A DNA stretch of 64,000 nt, taken from NCBI GenBank assembly GCA_965203735.1, contig OZ241909.1, forward strand, positions 2,728,001-2,792,000, in the 5' to 3' direction. The notes beneath the pieces were generated by a model, which saw only the letters and a list, made by a program, of their open reading frames with translations, did no database searches and was not told where the DNA came from. Shown here piece after piece: positions 36,361 to 46,064 of the stretch; positions within the stretch are counted from its first letter, which is position 1; the number at the start of each line of letters is the position of its first letter. Position numbers and translations under genes: made by a program. This DNA comes from Bin55 sp965203735 (lineage in GTDB: Bacteria > Pseudomonadota > Gammaproteobacteria > Pseudomonadales > Azotimanducaceae).

Positions 36361-37367
36361 GTTTGATCATCCATTGGTTCTAAATTGAGCACTTCACCCA
36401 CAACCGCCATGCCCGGTAGGAACTTCGGAGGAAGTTCCACATCGTCGTTAGGTTCTGCAATAACTTCGAAGTAGCCACCATCACTCCAGTCACGGTCATT
36501 TGCCTGAGAAGAAATCCAAGTTATGCGAGCCGACACTGTGTATTCTGGTAGCGAATCTGCTGTAACGATCACTTCGGTCCCCATTTTGAGCTTCCGTACG
36601 TCTGCTTCGTGAGTCCAAAACCGAAATTGCAATGAGTCCTGGCTTGCGACTTTGGCAATTTCCATACTGCTCATCACTGTGGCTCCCGGGTATATTTTTT
36701 CATCTGTCCACCTATTGAAACCATAGATGACCAACCCAGGCTGAGTAGCGAGAATTTCGGTTTGTTCAACCGCCGCGTCGATTTCCGCCATGTCACTCTT
36801 TGCCTGTTCAACCCCTCGTTCGCGGACCGGAATGGATTCCTCCTTCGTGAGTATGGCGTTTTCTAGTGCTGTTACGGCACGTTTTACCGCATTTGTCGCA
36901 TTCGCTAACAGCAGCTGATTGCGTTCAAACGTGAGTTCAGGAATGGTTCCTTTGGGTATGGAAGCATCCATTTTTGCAATTTCCAAATTGGATTCCGCAC
37001 GAATAAGGGCTGTCTCCGCATCAAATATTGCGAGTTCCTGCTGTGCAACCTGAGACTCCGCATTTGCCAGTGTGTCTTCAAGTTGAATTTCCAGATTTTC
37101 CTTTTGAGCGATTAGATCGCTAGGGTCAAGCCTAACTACCGGATCTCCAACCTCAACACCTGAACCCTCTTGCGCCATCCACTCGACCATCCGAGTATTT
37201 GTGTTGGATATTGCAAGACGCGGCATAAGTATTATCTGAGCCCCGCCGTCCTCAATCTCGCCTGTCAAGAACGTCGATTCTGCGTATGCGGTGCTTGAGA
37301 GCAATCCCAAAGTTGCAACAGTGAGTACTACGGTGACGGTGCGACTTCCAAATTTTCGAGAGTGCAT
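36357..37367 (-). CDS. membrane-fusion (HlyD-like) protein, MFP1
   Basis: Read from ATG 37367, which has AAAGGGGA about nine bases upstream, this is 336 residues with a Sec signal peptide ('RTVTVVLTVATLGLLSSTAYAES'). ATG 37391, overlapping the ATPase stop by 10 bases, would add eight residues. A coiled-coil hairpin spans about residues 80-190. 'ILATQPGLVIYGFNRWTDEKIYPGATV' is the second lipoyl segment. The first lipoyl half is shorter than usual. It couples to the ATPase gene before it and MFP2 after it. Confidence 0.85.
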   Translation of the reverse strand: MHSRKFGSRTVTVVLTVATLGLLSSTAYAESTFLTGEIEDGGAQIILMPRLAISNTNTRMVEWMAQEGSGVEVGDPVVRLDPSDLIAQKENLEIQLEDTLANAESQVAQQELAIFDAETALIRAESNLEIAKMDASIPKGTIPELTFERNQLLLANATNAVKRAVTALENAILTKEESIPVRERGVEQAKSDMAEIDAAVEQTEILATQPGLVIYGFNRWTDEKIYPGATVMSSMEIAKVASQDSLQFRFWTHEADVRKLKMGTEVIVTADSLPEYTVSARITWISSQANDRDWSDGGYFEVIAEPNDDVELPPKFLPGMAVVGEVLNLEPMDDQT

Positions 37368-37381
37368 AGGTTGAATCCCCT

Positions 37382-38110
37382 TTAAGTCCATTGTCTTGGT
37401 CTGTCCTGCTGCAACACTTGCTGTTCTATTTTCCCGTCTCGCATGTGAACTACACGTTTTGCATGGCGTGCAACTTCGTCCTCATGAGTGACAATGAGTA
37501 TGGTTTGATTATCTGCGTTTAGCTCGTCAAATAATGTCATTATTCCTTCAGACGTCTTGGAATCCAAATTCCCGGTAGGTTCATCCGCAAGCAGCAATGA
37601 TGGCCTCGTTACCAATGCTCTCGCAATGGCCACCCTTTGCCGTTGTCCGCCCGAGAGTTGGTTGGGATGATGTCGCATCCGATCCGCAATGCCCAATCGT
37701 TCCATTATTTCTCGAACCCTGTCGGCATCAATCTGCATGTCTCCTTCGTCCTTGCGATAGCGCATCGGCAATATCACATTTTCCAATGCGGTTAGTCGTG
37801 GCAACAGGTGAAAACTCTGAAACACAAATCCTATATATCTATTACGAATATTTGACAAAATTCCGTCTTCCATGTCGGACACTTCTTGATCCATCAATCG
37901 ATAGGATCCGGACGTGGGTGTGTCCAAGCATCCCAAGATGTTCATTAGAGTCGACTTGCCACTTCCGGAAGGTCCCATCACCGCTACAAAATCACCTTGA
38001 CTAATGTCCAAAGTAACGTGATCAAGAGCATGAACTTGCATGTCGCCGACTTGGAACGTTCGGCAAAGGTTGTGAACCGAGATAAGTGATGAATTGCCGT
38101 TTTCAGTCAT
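37382..38110 (-). CDS. MacB/LolD-type ABC transporter ATP-binding protein
   Basis: A protein of 242 residues. Walker A 'GPSGSGKSTLMNILG' near residue 43, Q-loop in 'IGFVFQSFHLLPRLTALENV', signature 'LSGGQRQRVAIARAL', Walker B 'LLLADEPTGNLD' and the His switch 'ILIVTHEDEVARHAKR' are all intact. 'ENVILPMRYR' is typical of the MacB/LolD group. It should power the MacB-like permease four genes downstream. It lies 60 bases after the PhyH gene on the same strand. Confidence 0.93.
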   Translation of the reverse strand: MTENGNSSLISVHNLCRTFQVGDMQVHALDHVTLDISQGDFVAVMGPSGSGKSTLMNILGCLDTPTSGSYRLMDQEVSDMEDGILSNIRNRYIGFVFQSFHLLPRLTALENVILPMRYRKDEGDMQIDADRVREIMERLGIADRMRHHPNQLSGGQRQRVAIARALVTRPSLLLADEPTGNLDSKTSEGIMTLFDELNADNQTILIVTHEDEVARHAKRVVHMRDGKIEQQVLQQDRPRQWT

Positions 38111-38170
38111 GAGATTCTTCTATCGCCCTTTGCTAAACAAGTGCCCATTGAATAGAGATTTTCGCTACCA

Positions 38171-39139
38171 CTAGTCGTTTCTTGATACTCTACGCAATTG
38201 GTGGAGTTTCCCCGCTTCGCCGATTATGTGCGATGGCAACTCCACATCGGAGTTACCCAAATATGCCTTGGTTGCCGTCGTGGTAGTACGGGTGCCACTA
38301 ATGCCGCCCAATGTGCCGTAGGTCCGCAGTCCTAGCCTATTCCTCAACTTGGGACTTGCTTCGTCGAGGACTTCCTGTAAGCAGGATATTCCCCAGTTCT
38401 CTTGTTGACGCACCCACGGCAGACAATAATAAGTGATTACAGCCCGTCTCGGGTCTCCCGTTTGATTGGGTCCATACCCGTGCCAGACCCGTCCGTCCCA
38501 AGCAAATACGCTACCGACAGGTGCTGAGACCTGAACTGTTAGTTCGCGTGGCGGAGGTTTGACTTGGAAGTCCGCATGCCAACGATGACTACCGGGAACG
38601 ATGCAGGTTCCACCGTTCTCTGGAGAAAAGTCATCCAGACACCATATCAGATTGCACGCAGCTGGAAAATCCACAGTTGCTGGAACATAGCCTTGATCGC
38701 GATGTAAAGGTTGAGGATCTAGCACCGGCGCCCGACATAGATTCCCCGTAACACTCGAAACCAAAAAGCTCTTTCCGAGCATAAACCCAGCCAGAGTATC
38801 GGAGATTTCGTGCTCTATGAGATCGAGAAACACCTTGCCTTTATTGACAAGGTTGGAAACCGACTGTCGGCTCGACTTTGCACCCGGAGGAGCTACTGTA
38901 TCCAAAGAACGCTCGGCATCGCACTGGTGTTCCAATGTGCTGCGCAGTTTGTCGACTTCTTCAGGATTCAGAACACCCGTAAGAACACACATTCCGTATT
39001 CGGATAGGTGGGTTTTCGCTTCCTCGACATCGCTTGTCCATGGGGGCAAGGACAGTGCCACTGGTGGGTCAAGTAGTGGTGAGGGAAGGTAGTTTGTCTG
39101 TCGATGCTGTGCCGGAACCGGCTCTAACTGCGTTTCCAA
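38171..39139 (-). CDS. phytanoyl-CoA dioxygenase (PhyH) family protein
   Basis: An Fe(II)/2-oxoglutarate oxygenase of 322 residues. 'LHRDQGYVPA' near residue 142 gives the HxD iron ligands, 'FSPENGGTCIVPGSHRWH' is the family hallmark, and 'VWHGYGPNQTGDPRRAVITYY' provides the distal His and the co-substrate arginine. Bacterial PhyH proteins hydroxylate varied small molecules, including natural products. It is directly upstream of and on the same strand as the exporter operon, so it may modify a compound that the exporter handles; that link is inference from position only. Confidence 0.87.
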   Translation of the reverse strand: METQLEPVPAQHRQTNYLPSPLLDPPVALSLPPWTSDVEEAKTHLSEYGMCVLTGVLNPEEVDKLRSTLEHQCDAERSLDTVAPPGAKSSRQSVSNLVNKGKVFLDLIEHEISDTLAGFMLGKSFLVSSVTGNLCRAPVLDPQPLHRDQGYVPATVDFPAACNLIWCLDDFSPENGGTCIVPGSHRWHADFQVKPPPRELTVQVSAPVGSVFAWDGRVWHGYGPNQTGDPRRAVITYYCLPWVRQQENWGISCLQEVLDEASPKLRNRLGLRTYGTLGGISGTRTTTTATKAYLGNSDVELPSHIIGEAGKLHQLRRVSRND

Positions 39140-39302
39140 AGGAATAATTACTTGGGTCGTTTGTTGTCACAAGCCTTTAGAACGATCTCATTTCGGTCGT
39201 AAAGACAGCAACATATGCGCTAGTAATATGGTATACGAAACAGATTGTTCAATCTGTCGAATGACTTCGCAAGGCTTGTCAATGAGCAACTAGGAGAAGC
39301 TA

Positions 39303-41717
39303 TTGGTAGCGGCTTTCGATGACTTGGTTGTAGTGGACCTATCGAATCGATTCTCGGGTGCTTTCGCGAGTCGATTATTCGGTGACTATAGCGCCGAGGT
39401 CTTGCTTGTTGAGACCGAGACCGGACATCCACTTCGCCATGAGCCTCCGTTCCTCGATGACGTTCCAAACCTTGAGCGGAGCTTAGTGAATGCATTCGCC
39501 AATTGGAACAAGAAATCGTTCTGTGCTTCAGACAAAGACTCCGTAGCATCTCTGATTGCCCAAGCCGATGTGTTAGTTACAACGACGACGGAATCCAAGG
39601 ACCTGAACTGGTACCAGAACCTACTTGCGCAGAATGCAGTTCACCTATCCATTACGGCACACGGCCTAAAGTCTCCTTTGACACGTGTACCCGGAAACAA
39701 CCTTACAACAAGTGCGCGATGCGGATGGGCATCCATCAACGGCTACGGATCAGAACCCCCATTATCCATGCCCCGCAATCAATGTGGAATTGTGGGCGGT
39801 GTGGCAGGTTATATTGCCGCTTGTGCAGCATTGCGGCGGCGCGATACGACATCCGAAGCTGAACTCGTCGATGTGAGTGAATTGGATGCATTCGCATTGA
39901 GCGTTCATCCCTGGGGTGTTGCTGGTGCATACAACGGGCATCAACCAAGAATCGGTGCCCAACGCACACGAGCTCGGGGAAGCCCTGGCCCGTTGTGGGA
40001 CATGTCTGATGGGCGGATGAATTTTGGTCTCGCCGACTTCAAGAACTGGACACAAGCAATGGATTCAGTGAATCTTCCCGAACTCGGTCGACAGGAGAAT
40101 CTAATCCCAGACATTGGAAGACACTCTCAGGATCTACGCGATGTTGTACATGGATTGGCAAATACTCTTCCGAAGCTCGCACGGTGGGACGTGTTCCACA
40201 AGCTTACTCAACTGCGATGCGTTGTAGGTGTCGTTCAGAACATGCGCGATCTAGTTGCCAATGAACAGATTGTGGCGAGAGAGTTCATTAAGCAAACTGA
40301 AGTAGATGGTCGACCTGTTCTCACATCAGGTCCGCCCGCTCGATCAAGCCCATCTCATTGGAAATTAAGAAATCCAGCTCCACGTCTCGGATCCACGGTG
40401 GTATCAGAACTGCCTACTAAACGACGAAGTCGTAGAGGGGGTATTGAACTCTCTCAAGAACAAGCCGAAAAAGGTCCGCTGTCCGACATCCGAGTGCTGA
40501 GCTTCGGACAGGCCTGGTCTGGCACTTTTGCGACGGAATTGCTTGCACTCCTCGGAGCAGACGTTGTTCAAGTCGCATCACACTATCATCCTGATGCTTT
40601 TCGAAGAATAAGCAATGTCGTTCCTGCAAAGATCGAAGACCAGACTCGCCCACAGCATCCTAGAAATACTCAAGGACACTACAACTCCGTGAATCTGCAC
40701 AAGCGAGAAATCACGCTTGATGTCCGAAGCAAACGAGGTCGGGAAATTCTTTGGCAGCTCATTCCAAAATTCGAGGTGCTTGTTGACAACTTTCGACCAG
40801 GGGTTCTTCCAACATGGGGTGTTTCGCTTGAGAAACTCAATGAGATTCGACCGGGCATGATTTGGGCATCCATTTCAGGTTACGGCGAATCTGGCCCCTA
40901 CCGAGACTATCCCGCAAATGGGGCAACAACCGAACCAATGTCAGGATTTTCGTCAATCTTTGGCTACGAAGGCGACCCTGGTATGAATACGGGCGGCCTC
41001 TATCCAGACCCAATCAGTGGCTACTTTCTTGTTGCTGGAATCTTGGCTGCTCTCTCTCATAGAGACAAGACTGGTTTACCTCAGAGAGTCGATCTATCCA
41101 TGATGGAAGCGGTTTCTGCCACTCTCGGGGACTACATCATGGAATTCTCTGCATCAAGTAAGGCACCCAAGCCAAGCGGTAACCGACACTCGATGCATGT
41201 TCCGCATGGAGTCTTTCCCACAAAGGACGAATATTGGGTCGCTATAGCCATTGAGTCCGATTCCATGTGGACTTCACTCGTCACCGCCATTGAAGACTCA
41301 ATGCTTGCAAACGATATTTACAAAGAAGTATCCGGAAGACGGGAACATGAACAAGACATAGAGAAGAGAATTAGTCTCTGGACTCAATCGCGAGATGCGA
41401 GAGTCATTGAAGCAACTTTGAACCAAGCTGGAGTTTGCGCCGCAAGAGTTGTTCCTTTAGTAGAACTCTATTCAGCTCCGCCGCAGCACTTCATCGATTC
41501 AGGATTTATCGGCAAGATTACGCACCCTGAGGCTGGAGAGACCTGGTTGCCTGGTCGACCCTGGAAATTCTCGTACGCGAAGCAAGTTCCAATCAATCCA
41601 GCTCCTTGTGTGGGGCAACACAGCAAGGAGATATTTGCGGATGAATTGGGTATTGATGAAGCTACGTACCACGAGTGGGTTAGGGAAGGACTTACCGGCA
41701 CCATGGACGAGGTGTAA
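39303..41717 (+). CDS. tandem-domain class III CoA-transferase (CaiB/BaiF family)
   Basis: A protein of 804 residues made of two complete family III CoA-transferase domains (about 1-375 and 385-804); a normal member has about 400 residues. Domain 1 begins 'LVVVDLSNRFSGAFASRLFGDYSAEVLLVE' and domain 2 'IRVLSFGQAWSGTFATELLALLGADVVQV'. At the expected nucleophile position domain 1 reads 'VDVSELDAF' (Asp kept) while domain 2 reads 'VDLSMMEAV' (Glu). The start is TTG 39303 with AGGAG six bases upstream. It probably moves CoA between carboxylic acids, feeding the acyl-CoA enzymes nearby. Confidence 0.87.
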   Translation: MVAAFDDLVVVDLSNRFSGAFASRLFGDYSAEVLLVETETGHPLRHEPPFLDDVPNLERSLVNAFANWNKKSFCASDKDSVASLIAQADVLVTTTTESKDLNWYQNLLAQNAVHLSITAHGLKSPLTRVPGNNLTTSARCGWASINGYGSEPPLSMPRNQCGIVGGVAGYIAACAALRRRDTTSEAELVDVSELDAFALSVHPWGVAGAYNGHQPRIGAQRTRARGSPGPLWDMSDGRMNFGLADFKNWTQAMDSVNLPELGRQENLIPDIGRHSQDLRDVVHGLANTLPKLARWDVFHKLTQLRCVVGVVQNMRDLVANEQIVAREFIKQTEVDGRPVLTSGPPARSSPSHWKLRNPAPRLGSTVVSELPTKRRSRRGGIELSQEQAEKGPLSDIRVLSFGQAWSGTFATELLALLGADVVQVASHYHPDAFRRISNVVPAKIEDQTRPQHPRNTQGHYNSVNLHKREITLDVRSKRGREILWQLIPKFEVLVDNFRPGVLPTWGVSLEKLNEIRPGMIWASISGYGESGPYRDYPANGATTEPMSGFSSIFGYEGDPGMNTGGLYPDPISGYFLVAGILAALSHRDKTGLPQRVDLSMMEAVSATLGDYIMEFSASSKAPKPSGNRHSMHVPHGVFPTKDEYWVAIAIESDSMWTSLVTAIEDSMLANDIYKEVSGRREHEQDIEKRISLWTQSRDARVIEATLNQAGVCAARVVPLVELYSAPPQHFIDSGFIGKITHPEAGETWLPGRPWKFSYAKQVPINPAPCVGQHSKEIFADELGIDEATYHEWVREGLTGTMDEV

Positions 41718-41753
41718 TCAACGACGTTCGGTTGGATTCTGTTCGGATTGTCT

Positions 41754-42959
41754 TTAACGGGCAGGCCACCGCCATGCAACACGATCAAACGGCCCTTCGC
41801 CTTCAATCAACGTCTCTCCGAGTTCCTTCTCAAGCCGAATGCGCTTGCACTGCTTTGCCTCCTCTAGTGCATCAACCAATTCGTCTGAATGCGTGATAAC
41901 CCAAATCTGCATGGAATCTGAACTCGCCGCTATCAAGCGGCCTAGTGCGGGTAGAAGGTCTACGTGGACACTGGTTTCCGGCTCGTTGAGCACCATCATG
42001 CTCGGAGGACGTGGAGAATGGAGGGCAACCAACCAGAACAAATAGCGTAGAGTGCCATCTGAGAGTTCCGATTGACCGAGGGCACGCAACAATCCGTGCT
42101 GATGCATTCGCAACCCAAAGAGACCTTGCGAGTCTTCAATATTTACAGTGGACCTCGGAAACGCGTCCTCCAAGTGTTCTTCTAGTCGATCTGCATCTCC
42201 AATTTCGCGAATTGTTTGCCATGCAGAAGGAAGGTTAGACCCGTCCGGGCTCAAGACTGGCGCAAACGAACCTACATGTGGTTGTCTCAATGGGGAGTTG
42301 GCATCGGTTCTGAACTGGTCGTAGAATCGCCAACTGTGTACTTCCTCTCTGAGACGAAAGACTTCGGGATGATTGTGCGGGTCAATCAATGAATTGAGAA
42401 CACTCTGGTTCGAAGCGAGACTCTTCAACGCCAACTCCATTTTTCCCTCGTCGTTGCGCACCCGAACGACTGGTCGTTTGCGATCCATGACAGCTCGACT
42501 CGAATGCCACAAGTCTGTTCCTCTCCACAGTACTTCTCGTTTGATTTCGGGATCACGGAAGAACATGGATGTCCCTGGTTGCTGTGTTGATATTCCAAAG
42601 TCGACGGCGTAACTGAATTCGTCGCTTGAAAACCCAAGTCGGAGACTAATCCGATCGGATCGAACTGTGCCTTCTACGGGATGTAGTCCGGACTTCACGT
42701 CTCGAGAGAATTTTTCCGGTCCAGCCCACAATATCGAACTCAATCCGCCTTCACGGGCTATCACGGCTATTGCAGAACCGTAAGCAGTTTCCGACACCAA
42801 ACGCAAGGCACGGTAGAGGTTGGACTTACCGCTGCCATTTGCGCCCGTCACAACGTTGAGCTGATTCAGTGACAACACCAAGTCGCGAATGGATCGATAG
42901 TTTGCAATGGCTAGTTTGTGTATCACAGGAACAGCACTGACATCATTCGGGCCTGGCAC
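41754..42959 (-). CDS. AAA family ATPase, RecF/SMC-like (COG4637 type)
   Basis: A protein of 401 residues. 'IANYRSIRDLVLSLNQLNVVTGANGSGKSNLYRAL' near residues 19-52 gives the typical start and Walker A. A middle insertion of about 250 residues lacks motifs. 'LSDGTLRYLFWLVAL' is the signature loop and 'PSMMVLNEPETSVHVDLLPAL' is Walker B, followed by the switch 'IWVITHSDELVDAL'. It resembles overcoming-lysogenization-type and retron/defence ATPases but has no TOPRIM or nuclease domain, and no partner gene is next to it. Role unknown: DNA repair, regulation or defence. Confidence 0.85.
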   Translation of the reverse strand: MPGPNDVSAVPVIHKLAIANYRSIRDLVLSLNQLNVVTGANGSGKSNLYRALRLVSETAYGSAIAVIAREGGLSSILWAGPEKFSRDVKSGLHPVEGTVRSDRISLRLGFSSDEFSYAVDFGISTQQPGTSMFFRDPEIKREVLWRGTDLWHSSRAVMDRKRPVVRVRNDEGKMELALKSLASNQSVLNSLIDPHNHPEVFRLREEVHSWRFYDQFRTDANSPLRQPHVGSFAPVLSPDGSNLPSAWQTIREIGDADRLEEHLEDAFPRSTVNIEDSQGLFGLRMHQHGLLRALGQSELSDGTLRYLFWLVALHSPRPPSMMVLNEPETSVHVDLLPALGRLIAASSDSMQIWVITHSDELVDALEEAKQCKRIRLEKELGETLIEGEGPFDRVAWRWPAR

Positions 42960-43069
42960 CTACTCTCATCGATTAAATGATTCTCGTGGCTAGCGACCAA
43001 ACTTGCTTGTGCTTTCGTGCAGCCGCAACTGTTTATTGATACCCCAAATTTCGGCATAATAAAGTAGGT

Positions 43070-43144
43070 GCGGGAATAGCTCAGTGGTAGAGCACAACCT
43101 TGCCAAGGTTGGGGTCGCGGGTTCAAATCCCGTTTCCCGCTCCA
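43070..43144 (+). tRNA. tRNA-Gly(GCC)
   Basis: Acceptor GCGGGAA pairs with TTCCCGC. The D arm is GCTC/GAGC. Anticodon stem CAACC/GGTTG surrounds TTGCCAA (anticodon GCC). The T arm is GCGGGTTCAAATCCCGT, and CCA is encoded. A CATAAT -10-like box lies at 43055-43060. Confidence 0.95.
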
Positions 43145-43147
43145 GAC

Positions 43148-44260
43148 TTAGCTCAGGACGGCCGTTGTGTTGGCATCGATTAGGTCGAAATCGATATCCG
43201 CACCCAAACCAGGTCCGTTGAATGCATGCACCAATCCGTCTTTCCCAACGTCAATATCCTTCACTAGTCCGTGTTTTTGAACGCTTGCGGGAAGTAGGAC
43301 CTCAAAGTATTCGCAATTCTTGATCGCCATGATTAGGTGGAGATTCGCAACATTATTGAGAGAGTTGCCCCCATGATGAACTTCGTAGTTCATGTGAAAA
43401 GCTTCAGCGAGGTGCGCAGTCTTGAGGCAGGATGTTATTCCGCCCTTCAAAGCAACGTCTCCTCGTAGGTAGTCTGTGGCTTGGGACGTAACCCAAGATG
43501 CATACGAAGTTGGACCCGCCGCAGGAAATTCTGTGGCCAGTATTGGAATCCGCAAGAGGCTCTTGAGCTTTACATAGTTGTAGATGTCGTCTTCAACAAG
43601 AGGATCCTCGTACCAATAGAAATCGAGCTCTTCGATTGCCTTACCCACCCTAAGCGCTTGCGGATAGTCGTAAGACCAAGTTGAATCGAGCATGAGTCGA
43701 TACTCGGATCCCACTCTTTCCCGAACTGCTCGGCAAATCTCCACGTCGACTTCAGGAATGCCTGGCGGATGGATCTTGTACGCCGTCCATCCATCCTGCT
43801 TGATCTGAGCAGCCTCATCCGCATATTCATCGGGTGTCGCATAGACCGCTGAACTCGCATACGCAGGAACTGAGTTTCGGTAGGAGCCAATCAGTTTGTG
43901 AATGGGAACACCAAGAGCGTTTCCAGCCAGATCCCATAGAGCAACGTCAACCGCTCCAATCGGACGGATCAGCGAACCTCTAGTTCGACGCATCATTGTG
44001 TTCCACAGCTTCTCTCGATTTAGTGGATCTTGTCCGGTCAATATTGGTTTGAGTGCACGAATCAACACATCGGCGTCGCGCTCGCCAGATCCGAGCGCAG
44101 AACCCAGAAACGAGCGTCCCTCAATTCCGTCTTCCGAGACAATTCTTACTAGCGACATGGTCGTCGATCCCGCTTGGGAACTCGAGACGGTTCGCGTATA
44201 GCGCGTAGGAGGAATGCCATCCCACTTCCACAAAGTAGCTGTTACATCCTTAATTCTCAT
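43148..44260 (-). CDS. enolase-superfamily (mandelate racemase/muconate lactonizing-like) enzyme
   Basis: About 370 residues. The capping domain is N-terminal, then a barrel with 'TAYKIHPPG' (Lys base, KxH form), metal ligands in 'LMLDSTWSYD' (Asp), 'WYEDPL' (Glu) and 'LATEFPAAGP' (Glu), and the closing 'EVHHGGN' with the second-face His. These fit a sugar-acid dehydratase or racemase of the MR subgroup. I chose ATG 44260 ('MRIKDVTATLW'), the usual family start; an in-frame ATG at 44311 adds 17 residues. Lies 80 bases after the acyl-CoA dehydrogenase gene on the same strand and ends 3 bases from the convergent tRNA-Gly. Confidence 0.87.
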   Translation of the reverse strand: MRIKDVTATLWKWDGIPPTRYTRTVSSSQAGSTTMSLVRIVSEDGIEGRSFLGSALGSGERDADVLIRALKPILTGQDPLNREKLWNTMMRRTRGSLIRPIGAVDVALWDLAGNALGVPIHKLIGSYRNSVPAYASSAVYATPDEYADEAAQIKQDGWTAYKIHPPGIPEVDVEICRAVRERVGSEYRLMLDSTWSYDYPQALRVGKAIEELDFYWYEDPLVEDDIYNYVKLKSLLRIPILATEFPAAGPTSYASWVTSQATDYLRGDVALKGGITSCLKTAHLAEAFHMNYEVHHGGNSLNNVANLHLIMAIKNCEYFEVLLPASVQKHGLVKDIDVGKDGLVHAFNGPGLGADIDFDLIDANTTAVLS

Positions 44261-44340
44261 CCCGTAATTGCAATCCTCATCGGTTTCATTGACGCATTGC
44301 ACAACGTGCATATGTCGTGTTAAGGCAATGCCGCGAAAAA

Positions 44341-45954
44341 CTAATCAAGGACTCCATCGATCAACGCTTTTCCGACAACTTTCACGGCAAGTGTTTCTTC
44401 TGCGCCTTCGAAGATTGACAGTACACGTGCATCCACAAACAGCCGACTAACGGTTGATTCCTCTGCATAGCCCATTCCGCCGTGTAGTTGAACTGCTTCT
44501 CGAGTCACCCATTCCGCGGACCGGCACGCAAGCAACTTGACTAGACTAGCCAACACCTGCCCCTTCTTACTTTGAACGGTTGGCACGACTTCGTAACAAA
44601 ACAGGCGGGTTCCCACTAAAGACATCATCATTCGAACAAGCTTCGCTAGTGTCAATGGATAAGAAGCCAAAGGTCGAGCAAACACGACGCGATTCTCACA
44701 GTGCGCGATGGATGCCTCATATGCGGCTTGCATCAAACCTACAGCTCTCGCGGCAGTTTGGAGTCGACCTGCCGAGAATCCCCGCATGGTGTAGTAGAAA
44801 CCCTTGTCGACACCATTTTCCTCGCCAAGGAGGCATTCGGAAGGTACGAAGAATTCGTCGAAGAACATTTCGAACGAATGCATACCACGATATCCAAGAG
44901 TTTCGATTGCCCGCCCCGACAAAGATCCTCCCCCAGGTGACTCGTGCGTGAATGCTAGTGAGTCAGTAGCAGGCTTTTCAACAAGAAACAAAGACAATCC
45001 CCGGTGTGGAGGACTTGCATTGGCATCTGTTCGCGCCAACACAAGAATCAACCCTGCCTTCCCCGCTAATGTGCACCAAGTCTTAGCTCCGTTGAGGACC
45101 CATCCGTTCTCCTTTCTTGATGCACGGAGAGAAATGGACGCAACGTCAGAGCCGGTGTCGGGTTCGGTCACGGAGACTGCACACAAAGGATCCCCTTCAG
45201 CCAACCTTGGCAACCACGTTTGCTTTTGATCTTCCGTACCACCTTCAAGCAATGCTTGAACTACGATTTCGGGCCTCGTGATCAGGCTACCAGCGGCACC
45301 AAGCGAACCTCGCGAAAGTTCCTCCGTAACTACAACCATGCCGATCGCATCTTGATTTTGGATATCTCGCGCGCCACCGTATTCAGTCGGCACTGACATG
45401 CCGAAACAACCCAAGTCGCGGATGTGTCGAACAATCGAGTCGGGCACAGTAAGGTTTTCTCTGTGGATGTGTTGTGCGTGTGGGACTATACGTTCATCCG
45501 TCAAGCGATGCACGGACGATCTCATTGCGTCTACTTCATCGCCCAGAAAATCGGGCAACGGAACTGTTCCTCTCTCTCTGAGCAGCTCGCCAACTCGTAC
45601 GAGATTACGCGACGACAGAAACTGTTGAACAACGGTCCGTGTCGCCTGAGACAACGAACTTGCCTGACTTGGCAGGAGCGATAAGACTTCGTGTGACATC
45701 CGATGTACCGAATCTGCCACAAACACTTGAGCCAATCCCTCAAAAATCTCTCGAGTACTAGGGTCTAAGGAATCTCGATTTCGAATGAACGAAGCTACAA
45801 AGGCATTGCTCGCTTCCAAACTGGCATAACCAAAAGCGAGTGAGTACAACTCCAGTTGGACCTCATCGGGATCTTGGCTCAACGACCGAACAGTTTGGAT
45901 GGACGAGCTGAGAACTTGCCACCCGTCAGAGAGCATTTGCTGAAGGTCGTTCAT
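44341..45954 (-). CDS. acyl-CoA dehydrogenase
   Basis: An FAD enzyme of 537 residues, about 150 longer than the usual short- and medium-chain type. The extension is the first 120 residues, which are helical and resemble a second copy of the four-helix fold. The catalytic part has 'FGMSVPTEYGG', 'CAVSVTEPDTGSDVASISLRA' and 'LNGAKTWCTLAGKAGLILVLART' (FAD/substrate binding), 'QLHGGMGYAEESTVSRLFVDARVLSIFEGAEETL' (C-terminal signature). The EGAEE stretch stands where many family members carry the catalytic Glu. It oxidises an acyl-CoA to the enoyl-CoA. It diverges from the CoA-transferase next to it. Confidence 0.9.
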   Translation of the reverse strand: MNDLQQMLSDGWQVLSSSIQTVRSLSQDPDEVQLELYSLAFGYASLEASNAFVASFIRNRDSLDPSTREIFEGLAQVFVADSVHRMSHEVLSLLPSQASSLSQATRTVVQQFLSSRNLVRVGELLRERGTVPLPDFLGDEVDAMRSSVHRLTDERIVPHAQHIHRENLTVPDSIVRHIRDLGCFGMSVPTEYGGARDIQNQDAIGMVVVTEELSRGSLGAAGSLITRPEIVVQALLEGGTEDQKQTWLPRLAEGDPLCAVSVTEPDTGSDVASISLRASRKENGWVLNGAKTWCTLAGKAGLILVLARTDANASPPHRGLSLFLVEKPATDSLAFTHESPGGGSLSGRAIETLGYRGMHSFEMFFDEFFVPSECLLGEENGVDKGFYYTMRGFSAGRLQTAARAVGLMQAAYEASIAHCENRVVFARPLASYPLTLAKLVRMMMSLVGTRLFCYEVVPTVQSKKGQVLASLVKLLACRSAEWVTREAVQLHGGMGYAEESTVSRLFVDARVLSIFEGAEETLAVKVVGKALIDGVLD

Positions 45955-46064
45955 ACGTTGGTTATGGTAGTTGAGTCAGCTGCCCACAGGCTTGCATGTG
46001 GAACCTAACGGGTCGATTTGCAAAATTACCGTCCGATGCCGATGCTGTAGTGGTGCAGACGAAA

